Source of the DNA: BS750m-G57 sp964392945
GTDB taxonomy: Bacteria > Planctomycetota > Phycisphaerae > SM23-33
Assembly (NCBI GenBank): GCA_964392945.1
Contig: CAYMSH010000180.1
Location: 1 to 12,283, forward strand
Direction: 5' to 3'
Length of the DNA: 12,283 nucleotides
The notes under the pieces were generated by a model. It was given only the letters and a program-made list of their open reading frames with translations, had not been told where the DNA came from and searched no databases. Positions 7,261-12,283 of this stretch are shown here, piece after piece (the stretch's first letter is position 1; every line of letters begins with the position of its first letter). A program made the position numbers and the translations under genes.

Positions 7261-7791
7261 CTATCTGACGATAATGTACTTCACCACCGTCCCTGAACCG
7301 CATCCGCCGGAAGAATACGACCTGTTATAGTAGGTCCTGCGCGACGGGGTGTAGTATGTCGTGGAATTATGTCCGCAACTGCAGGTCGAATGGCCACATG
7401 AGTTACAGCTCGACGAACCGTAATAACTCGTCGACGGATACGAACTGTAGGAACCGTACGAGCCATAGGAACCGTAGGAGCCGTAATAGCTTGTAGACGG
7501 ATACCTATAGTAGTTCACGTAGGATCTGGTCACGATCGGACCGCGATAGTGGCTGCCATGACGATAGCGCGAGCCGTGATAACCGCTGTAACTCCTGCCG
7601 TGGCCGTAAGATCGAGAATACCCGCGATGTCCACTGCTGCGGTATCCGCTGTGTCCGGAACGGTGCGACGATCTTCCGCCGGACGAAACGCGGTAACGAG
7701 TGCGGGCTGACGCCGGTTCGACGAATATCAGCATTGCTGAAACGACGACTGCGAGCGAGACTGTCAGGATTGTTAATTGCTGCCTCTTCAT
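7261..7791 (-). CDS. Secreted Tyr/Ser/Gly-rich low-complexity protein with Cys cluster
   Basis: 176 residues of no recognised family. The N-terminus is a clear Sec signal peptide: MKRQQ, a hydrophobic core of about 7-23, and an A27-S28-A29 cleavage site. The mature protein is strikingly biased. Residues 30-90 are Arg/Ser/His/Gly/Tyr-rich, and residues 98-126 hold tandem GSY units flanked by two copies of YPSTSYYGS. A cysteine cluster follows (C129-N-S-C132, C137-S-C139, with H134 and H141), then a single C164 and a hydrophobic end (VVKYIIVR). The ATG is preceded by AAAGG about 10 nt upstream. It is transcribed away from the ECF sigma gene at 8047. A structural, adhesive or metal-binding envelope protein is conceivable, but no function can be assigned. 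Despite low complexity, the intact signal peptide and 176-codon frame favour a real gene. Confidence 0.78.
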   Translation of the reverse strand: MKRQQLTILTVSLAVVVSAMLIFVEPASARTRYRVSSGGRSSHRSGHSGYRSSGHRGYSRSYGHGRSYSGYHGSRYRHGSHYRGPIVTRSYVNYYRYPSTSYYGSYGSYGSYGSYSSYPSTSYYGSSSCNSCGHSTCSCGHNSTTYYTPSRRTYYNRSYSSGGCGSGTVVKYIIVR

Positions 7792-7882
7792 GGCACACCA
7801 GCCTTTCTGCTATAAGGATGTACTGCGATTTGAACCAGGCTCCACTGGCCCGCTCAGCATCAAAGTGTACGCCGGGAGAAAA

Positions 7883-7928
7883 AGGTTACACCGTCGGATA
7901 AAAAAAAACTTTGAAAAGCCTGTAACCT
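7883..7928. promoter_or_regulatory. 8-bp inverted repeat between divergent genes; possible ECF promoter pair or operator
   Basis: AGGTTACA (7883-7890) and TGTAACCT (7921-7928) are perfect inverted copies 30 nt apart. Each strand therefore reads TGTAACC towards its own divergent gene. TGTAAC resembles ECF-type -35 elements (Bacillus SigX uses TGTAAC). CG-containing hexamers follow each: CGATAC at 7941-7946 on the plus strand after 13 nt, and CGTACA at 7871-7866 on the minus strand after 12 nt. These spacers are a few nt shorter than usual for ECF promoters, so the role is a hypothesis. The A9 run at 7900-7908 lies between the arms. Confidence 0.4.
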
Positions 7929-7983
7929 GCGACCATTAAACGATACATGTCTTGTGACGAGAGATTGTATCATGAATGCAACG

Positions 7984-7993
7984 ATTGTACAAT
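7984..7993. promoter_or_regulatory. Perfect 10-bp palindrome upstream of the sigma gene
   Basis: ATTGTACAAT reads the same on both strands. GATTGTA occurs here (7983-7989) and again exactly 20 bp upstream (7963-7969), about two helical turns. It lies in the AT-rich stretch just before the chosen sigma start, so it may be an operator or a leader element. Chance occurrence is possible. Confidence 0.25.
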
Positions 7994-8046
7994 GCGGCCG
8001 TCAAGCGGTAATGGCAAAAAACTCTTTGATTTGCGAGATTTTTGCA

Positions 8047-8655
8047 ATGGACAGACCGCTCGCCGGGGCGCATATTAGAGTTATGGAGCATTCGGATCAG
8101 GCGGATCTCAGAGATATCAGGGCAACGCTCGCCGGCGACGGCGAGGCGTACTCCCGCCTGATCAGCAGATATCAGAACGATATATCGGCCAGAATGTGGC
8201 GATTCTCGCGAAACAGCAACCAGCTCGAGGAGTTGGTGCACGACGTATTCGTCGAGGCTTACGTCTCGCTGAAGGGCTTCAAGGCCAAAGCGCCGTTTTC
8301 GCACTGGCTGAATCGAATAGCAACCCGAGTCGGATACCGCCTCTGGAAGAAGCAGAAGAGACAGGCCGAAAGAGAAGCCCCGCTGCAGGACTGGGACCAG
8401 TTCCTGGAGGACGATCGCCAGGCTTCATGGGAGCCGCGAGAGGCCGCAGAGATGCTGCACGGGCTGCTGGGCCAGTTGAGACCGCGAGACAGGCTCGTTT
8501 TGACGCTTATGTATCTCGAAGAAATGTCGATAAACGAAATAGCAGACCAGACCGGATGGAGCAAGACCATGGTTAAGGTCCAGGTCCATCGCGCAAGAAA
8601 AAGGCTCAAAGCACTCATGGTCAGCCTCGGTATTGACCGCCAGTTGCAGCCGTGA
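8047..8655 (+). CDS. ECF-type RNA polymerase sigma factor
   Basis: About 202 residues with the two-domain ECF layout and no region 3. Region 2 covers about residues 34-105: GDGEAYSRLISRYQ, then EELVHDVFVEAYVSLKGF (the core-binding 'DLvQevF' helix) and FSHWLNRIATRVGYRLWKKQKR. Region 4 (about 143-190) has LRPRDRLVLTLMYLEEMS followed by the helix-turn-helix NEIADQTGWSKTMVKVQVHRARKRL that reads the -35 element. The frame stays open upstream to a GTG at 7954, with ATGs at 7972, 8011, 8047 and 8083. I chose 8047 because the upstream codons are AT-rich and look non-coding, and a GAG lies 9 nt before it; 8083 fits the family equally well. The two membrane-protein genes that follow suggest control by membrane sequestration. 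Confidence 0.9.
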   Translation: MDRPLAGAHIRVMEHSDQADLRDIRATLAGDGEAYSRLISRYQNDISARMWRFSRNSNQLEELVHDVFVEAYVSLKGFKAKAPFSHWLNRIATRVGYRLWKKQKRQAEREAPLQDWDQFLEDDRQASWEPREAAEMLHGLLGQLRPRDRLVLTLMYLEEMSINEIADQTGWSKTMVKVQVHRARKRLKALMVSLGIDRQLQP

Positions 8656-8673
8656 GTTTGCAGGAGAGATAAA

Positions 8674-8928
8674 ATGGATAGACAAGAGACATTTGAAAAG
8701 CTGGTGACGGCGGCCCGGGCCGATTCGGCCCCGCTCGTGGACGTTTCACAGAGCGTGGTGCGAGACCTCGGGCTGGCGCCGAAACGCAGAAATGTGTTGC
8801 CGTGGATATTCGCGGCGATTACTTCGGCGTCCGCCGCGGCGATTATCGCCATCGCGGCGCGCGTGTTCGTAGCCCGCCAGAACGCCGGCGCAGGGCTTAT
8901 TGATTCGCTATTCTCGGTGATGCAATGA
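8674..8928 (+). CDS. Small single-TM protein, candidate anti-sigma factor
   Basis: 84 residues. The cytosolic N-terminal part (1-40) predicts two short amphipathic helices, ETFEKLVTAARAD and VDVSQSVVRDLG, separated by a proline. One membrane helix follows (about 42-66), then a short outside tail (67-84). The start has a strong AGGAGAG 5 nt upstream, and the gene begins 18 nt after the sigma stop. Its stop overlaps the next start as ATGA. Size, topology and position right after an ECF sigma gene match small anti-sigma factors such as CnrY, which hold the sigma factor at the membrane with about 40 cytosolic residues. There is no zinc-finger (HxxxCxxC) anti-sigma motif. I recognise no family by sequence; the role rests on context. 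Confidence 0.8.
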   Translation: MDRQETFEKLVTAARADSAPLVDVSQSVVRDLGLAPKRRNVLPWIFAAITSASAAAIIAIAARVFVARQNAGAGLIDSLFSVMQ

Positions 8929-9377
8929 CCAACAAAGACAATGCAACTGAATCAGGCGGGGCTCGTTTGCCCGCCCCGCGACGCTGCGGAATGCCGTGCC
9001 TCCTGCTGATGATCGTGTTCATCTCCGGCATTCTCGCCGGGGGCGGTCTGACAGTAATTTTCGATCTGGACGAAGAGATCGCCAAAGTTCTCGGCGTAAA
9101 GAAGAAGTCCAGGAGCATAATCGAGCTACGGGACAGGCTGACTGAACGCTACGCCGGCGAACTGGGCCTGACGGGTGAGAAGAAGGAGAAAATGCGCGAT
9201 CTCTTCAACGAACAGCTCAAAGGCGCGATCCAGAGGAGAGTAGATATCCTCAACAAGGTCACTGAAGGGCTCGATCCGATATTAAGTGACGCTCAAAAGG
9301 CGAAGTGGGAGCAGATCAAGGCTGAACGGATCAAGAAGTGGAGCGAGGGGATGACCACAACCCGCCCGGCCGAATGA
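8925..9377 (+). CDS. Membrane-anchored Spy/CnrX-like helical periplasmic protein
   Basis: 150 residues: a short cytosolic N-terminus, one membrane helix (about 24-46), then an all-helical periplasmic part. That part carries the pattern of the Spy/CpxP/CnrX (heavy-metal-resistance-type) fold: ELRDRLTERYAGELGLTGEKKEKM (67-90), an Arg/Lys/Glu-rich second helix, and LDPILSDAQKAKWEQIKAE (116-134), which matches the family's 'iLtpeQr..w' motif. The gene overlaps the upstream small TM gene by 4 nt (ATGA), so the two products are probably made together. In cnrYXH, the equivalent CnrX senses metal through His, Glu and Met ligands. Here there is no histidine at all and only three Met beyond the first are outside the membrane, so metal sensing of the CnrX type looks unlikely. 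It may respond to envelope stress or another signal. Confidence 0.8.
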   Translation: MTNKDNATESGGARLPAPRRCGMPCLLLMIVFISGILAGGGLTVIFDLDEEIAKVLGVKKKSRSIIELRDRLTERYAGELGLTGEKKEKMRDLFNEQLKGAIQRRVDILNKVTEGLDPILSDAQKAKWEQIKAERIKKWSEGMTTTRPAE

Positions 9378-9415
9378 TCGCCTGAATGCACCCGTTTTCG
9401 CGGCCTCAAAAAAAA

Positions 9416-9460
9416 CCGGGGAAAAAAAACACAGATACTCTAGTAATCCGGCCCCTTTTT
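9416..9460 (+). terminator. Weak candidate terminator after the sigma operon
   Basis: GGGG at 9418-9421, preceded by an A8 run, can pair with CCCC (9452-9455), which is followed by TTTTT (9456-9460). The A run can pair with the T run if CC bulges out. The loop is long (about 30 nt), so this is a poor intrinsic terminator, but nothing better lies in 9378-9460. Confidence 0.25.
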
Positions 9461-9540
9461 GGATAAAACCTATCGCCTAAGGTTTCTGCTTAGATCCGGC
9501 TGTCCTCATCAAACGCCTCTACGTTTGGCCTGGGGTGGCC
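9461..9540 (+). promoter_or_regulatory. Hairpin-rich leader upstream of the V-ATPase genes
   Basis: The 242-nt gap before the subunit E gene holds no coding frame but several perfect hairpins. AAACCT (9466-9471) pairs with AGGTTT (9480-9485) across an 8-nt loop, enclosed by GGAT (9461-9464) and ATCC (9494-9497). A competing stem, CTAAG (9477-9481) with CTTAG (9489-9493), overlaps it, so the two are mutually exclusive. CAAACG (9510-9515) pairs with CGTTTG (9522-9527) across 6 nt. GGCC (9527-9530) can pair with GGCC (9537-9540). An RNA-level regulatory leader is possible; it matches no riboswitch consensus I can recall. Confidence 0.35.
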
Positions 9541-9619
9541 TACCGATAAATCGACAGAAACACGTATTTTAGACGCACCTGGAACATCATAAAAGAGAAC
9601 CACCCTGCGGAGTTAACTC

Positions 9620-10261
9620 ATGGCAGAATCAATCGAGACTTTTGTCGCCAAACTGCAAACCGAAGGAGTCCAGGCCGGACGCCAGGAAGCCGACGCTATC
9701 TGCGCGACGGCCAAGACCGAAGCGGAGAAGATAGTCGCCGACGCCAACGCACAGGCCGAAAAGATAATCGCCGGCGCACAGAGCGACGCGGAAAACCTCC
9801 TGTCACGCGGTAAGACCGAACTGTCGCTGGCCGCTCGCGATGCGACACTGAGCCTCCAGGAAACCCTCAGCAAATCGCTCGAGGCGATCCTCAGGCAAAG
9901 CGCCGCAGAAACCCTCAAGGACGTCGATTTCCTCGGAAAAGTGCTGCATGAACTGATCCTGCTATACGCAAAAGACGAACTTGCCGCCAAGAGCGGCATC
10001 ACGTTCAACGTCGCTCCCGAACTCAGGGCGCAACTGGCCCAATGGGCTCTCAACGAGATCGGCCAGGACAGGCTGGACAACATCGGCGTGCATATGGACC
10101 TGAAAGGCACGCTGGCGGCGGCCGGATTCGAATACACCGCCTCAGGCGCCACAGTGGAAGTAACGCTCGACTCAGTCGTCGAGACGCTCTCGGCCCTGGT
10201 CGGACCCGAACTGCGAAAAGTGCTGACATCAGCCCTCGCCGACACACCTGAATCGGAATAG
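9620..10261 (+). CDS. atpE: V-type ATP synthase subunit E
   Basis: 213 residues with the subunit E architecture. A long Ala/Glu/Lys-rich helix (about 1-100) shows 11-residue-like repeats (AEKIVADANAQAEKIIAGA) for the peripheral-stalk coiled coil. A compact C-terminal domain (about 105-207, VDFLGKVLHELILLYAKDE and later VTLDSVVETLSALVGPELRKVL) binds the top of the catalytic head. Subunit E pairs with a partner stalk subunit to keep the A3B3 head from turning while ions move through the membrane ring. GGAG lies 7 nt before the ATG. Sequence divergence in this family is high; the assignment also rests on the adjacent DUF2764 and subunit A genes, the order seen in spirochaete and chlamydial operons. 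It appears to be the first gene of the operon. Confidence 0.87.
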   Translation: MAESIETFVAKLQTEGVQAGRQEADAICATAKTEAEKIVADANAQAEKIIAGAQSDAENLLSRGKTELSLAARDATLSLQETLSKSLEAILRQSAAETLKDVDFLGKVLHELILLYAKDELAAKSGITFNVAPELRAQLAQWALNEIGQDRLDNIGVHMDLKGTLAAAGFEYTASGATVEVTLDSVVETLSALVGPELRKVLTSALADTPESE

Positions 10262-10267
10262 GCTCCA

Positions 10268-10963
10268 ATGGGCGCAGGAAATAACTACTACCTGTTGACA
10301 TCCCTGGCGACGCTGGAGTCTCTGACCGACGCGCCGCCGATGTCAAACGCGGATCTGATGGAAAAGGCCTCCCAATCGCCCGGCGCCGAGGCGCTCGTGC
10401 GAACGCTGCTGCTTTCCGACGATCTTCTGCAGCGACAGGCTCTGCTGGCCGGTGAAGTCGAGGAGGCCTCTGCGGCGATCCTGACCCGAGAGCAGCTCAC
10501 TGACGAAGAGCCCCTGCCCGAATACCTCGTAGCCGAGCATGAATCGGCCCCCCGCCGCGTTGCATCTGACGCTGTCTGGTCGGCCTACTTCAGTCACGCA
10601 ATGCAAGTGGCTGACGAATGCAACTGCGGGTTCCTGGCCGATTGGGTCGGTTTCGAAGTCGCGATGCGAAACGCGCTGACCGAGGCCAGGGCCAAATCGC
10701 TGGGATTGGACCCCAACGAGTATTTCGTACAGCCACAACTGGGCGCCTCAATCAACTTCGCGCCGACTATCGCCGAATGGTCCGCCGCGCCCGATCCGCT
10801 GAGCGGTTTGAAGGTGCTCGATCGGGCCCGCTGGGACTGGCTGGCGAGAAATGACCGCACTTATTCGTTTAGAGATGATGAAATCGCCGCGTATGCGGCC
10901 AAACTGATGCTGTCGCACAGATGGCGCCGATTAGCCCTCGCCGCCGAGAATCGCAAGGGCTAG
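10268..10963 (+). CDS. DUF2764 protein of the V-type ATPase operon
   Basis: 231 residues, starting 6 nt after the subunit E stop. The N-terminal NNYYLLTSLATLESL (5-19) matches the DUF2764 opening 'yYyLvasLPdL'. The middle has CGFLADWVGFEVAMRNALTEAR (120-141), and the end has LDRARWDWLARNDRTYSFRDDEIAAYAAKLMLSHRWRRL-type residues (184-222), again typical of the family. DUF2764 genes sit between subunits E and A in bacterial V-ATPase operons such as that of Borrelia. The family has no proven function. Because bacterial operons of this type lack an obvious subunit C, it is a candidate for the central connector, but this is inference. It is mostly helical, with no signal peptide or membrane segment. 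Confidence 0.85.
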   Translation: MGAGNNYYLLTSLATLESLTDAPPMSNADLMEKASQSPGAEALVRTLLLSDDLLQRQALLAGEVEEASAAILTREQLTDEEPLPEYLVAEHESAPRRVASDAVWSAYFSHAMQVADECNCGFLADWVGFEVAMRNALTEARAKSLGLDPNEYFVQPQLGASINFAPTIAEWSAAPDPLSGLKVLDRARWDWLARNDRTYSFRDDEIAAYAAKLMLSHRWRRLALAAENRKG

Positions 10964-10985
10964 GGACCCATTAAAGGATAGAACT

Positions 10986-12283
10986 GTGATTGGAAAAATC
11001 GTATCGGTTTTCGGAAACATGGTCATCGCTGAGACTGACGGCACCGTCGTCCAGAACTCAGTTGGATACTGCTGCCGCAACGACGGAGCCAAACTGCTGA
11101 GCGAAGTGATTCGTATCCGAGGTCGGATGGCCGACCTGCAGGTGTTCGAAGCCACTCGCGGTCTGCAGATCGGCGACAACGTCGAATTCCACGAGGAGAT
11201 GCTCTCGGTAACGCTCGGACCGGGCCTGCTGGGCAACATCTACGACGGACTGCAGAATCCGCTGATGGAACTGGCCGAAGAGTGCGGCTTCTTCCTCCAG
11301 CCGGGCACGTATCTCGACGGGCTGAACACCAAGCCCCAGTGGGAGTACACCCCGGTAGCCAAAGTCGGAGACACAATCTCCGCAGGCGACACGCTGGGAA
11401 CAGTTCCCGAAGGCATTTTCACTCACCAGATCATGGCTCCGTTCGGTCTTGAAGGCCAGTGGACCGTGAAATCGGCGATCGAGGCGGGCTCCTACAACGT
11501 AGAGACCGAAGTCGCCGTCCTCGTCGACGCAAACGGTCAGGAAAAGCCCGTGCAGATGCAGCAGGACTGGCCCGTGAAGGTGCCGCTGAGCGTCTGCCGC
11601 AAGCGACTGATGCCTGATGAGCCGATGGTCACCAAGGTGCGAATCATCGACACTATGTTCCCGGTAGTCAAAGGCGGAACATTCTGCATTCCCGGCCCGT
11701 TCGGAGCGGGCAAGACCGTTTTGCAGCAGATCACCGCACGACACGCCGAGATCGACATCGTAGTAATCGCAGCCTGCGGCGAACGCGCCGGCGAGGTTGT
11801 AGAAACGCTGCGAGAGTTCCCCGAACTTACCGACCCGCGAACGGGCAAGAGCCTCATGGAGCGGACGATCATTATCTGCAACACTTCGGCGATGCCGGTG
11901 GCCGCCCGTGAAGCCTCGGTGTACACCGGAGCGACGCTGGCCGAATACTACAGGCAGATGGGCCTGAACGTGCTGATGCTGGCCGACTCGACCTCACGCT
12001 GGGCCCAGGCCATGCGTGAAGTTTCGGGCAGACTCGAAGAGATTCCCGGCGAAGAAGCGTTCCCGGCGTACCTCGAATCCCGAATCGCCGGCTTCTACGA
12101 GCGGGCCGGAGCCATTGAACTCAATGACGGACGGATCGGCACGCTGACTCTCGGCGGCACGGTGAGCCCCGCCGGCGGTAACTTCGAGGAGCCGGTCACC
12201 CAGGGCACGCTGAAGGTTGTCGGCGCGTTTCACGGCCTGAGCCGGGCGCGTTCCGACGCACGCCGCTACCCCGCCATCGACCC
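10986..12283 (+). CDS. atpA: V-type ATP synthase subunit A, catalytic (runs off right edge)
   Basis: 432 codons are visible from a GTG at 10986, which has AAAGGA 7 nt upstream, 22 nt after the DUF2764 stop; the C-terminal part lies beyond the window. It is the nucleotide-hydrolysing subunit of the V/A-type rotary ATPase. The N-terminal barrel (IGKIVSVFGNMVIAE) and the 'non-homologous' insert (about 110-200, typical of A subunits and absent from B) come first. They are followed by Walker A G237-P-F-G-A-G-K-T244, the catalytic glutamate in G265-E-R-A-G-E, and the Walker B strand NVLMLADS with D334. SRWAQAMREVSGRLEEIPGE (337-356) is highly conserved in the family. TVSPAGGNFEEPVTQ (392-406) is characteristic of the bacterial (spirochaete/chlamydia-like) branch. 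Whether it pumps H+ or Na+ cannot be told from this subunit. Confidence 0.96.
   Translation, partial: MIGKIVSVFGNMVIAETDGTVVQNSVGYCCRNDGAKLLSEVIRIRGRMADLQVFEATRGLQIGDNVEFHEEMLSVTLGPGLLGNIYDGLQNPLMELAEECGFFLQPGTYLDGLNTKPQWEYTPVAKVGDTISAGDTLGTVPEGIFTHQIMAPFGLEGQWTVKSAIEAGSYNVETEVAVLVDANGQEKPVQMQQDWPVKVPLSVCRKRLMPDEPMVTKVRIIDTMFPVVKGGTFCIPGPFGAGKTVLQQITARHAEIDIVVIAACGERAGEVVETLREFPELTDPRTGKSLMERTIIICNTSAMPVAAREASVYTGATLAEYYRQMGLNVLMLADSTSRWAQAMREVSGRLEEIPGEEAFPAYLESRIAGFYERAGAIELNDGRIGTLTLGGTVSPAGGNFEEPVTQGTLKVVGAFHGLSRARSDARRYPAID

Noticed and set aside
7430..7500. Short direct DNA repeats that resemble a repeat array
   Set aside because: They are the codons of tandem GSY units inside the secreted protein; there are no unique spacers, so it is not a CRISPR array.
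7820..7850. GGTTCAAATC on the minus strand, similar to a tRNA T-loop
   Set aside because: The flanking five-base arms do not pair, and no acceptor, D or anticodon arm can be drawn around it.
9386..9466. A 26-codon ATG frame in the gap before the V-ATPase genes
   Set aside because: It runs through A-tracts and the candidate terminator, has no ribosome site, and its Lys-rich product looks random.

Overview
The window looks like a piece of a Planctomycetota chromosome, perhaps Phycisphaerae or a related PVC lineage. The clues are a cluster of Tat-exported sulfatases, a GxGYxYP-type secreted protein, an ECF sigma cassette with a Spy/CnrX-like partner, and a bacterial V-type ATPase operon containing a DUF2764 gene. 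This placement is inferred from gene content only. No mobile element, CRISPR array, tRNA or rRNA was seen.

Left arm (1-5028, minus strand): one tightly packed operon, read right to left. It encodes three Tat-dependent sulfatases (GTG start at 5028, then ATG at 3552 and 2080) and then the N-terminal 203 codons of a secreted GxGYxYP-like protein that runs off the left edge. Junctions are 3 nt, a 4-nt ATGA overlap and 31 nt, so co-transcription and translational coupling are likely. The locus probably serves breakdown of sulfated polysaccharides outside the cytoplasm.

Middle (5029-7143, plus strand): a good sigma70-type promoter leads into a membrane-anchored PIN-TRAM (YacL-like) protein. It is followed by a cytidylate-kinase-like protein whose phosphate-binding loop is unusual.

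Centre-right (7261-9377): a secreted, Tyr/Ser/Gly-rich protein on the minus strand diverges from a three-gene plus-strand cassette. The cassette holds an ECF sigma factor, a small one-TM protein (candidate anti-sigma factor) and a membrane-anchored Spy/CnrX-like helical protein. This is the component set of the cnrYXH metal-sensing system, but the sensor-like protein has no histidine. The divergent intergenic region carries an 8-bp inverted repeat, with TGTAACC in the same relative orientation towards both genes. It may be a bidirectional ECF promoter or an operator. This is the most interesting part of the window.

Right arm (9378-12283, plus strand): a leader with several overlapping hairpins precedes the V-type ATPase genes for subunit E, a DUF2764 protein and subunit A, the last cut by the right edge.
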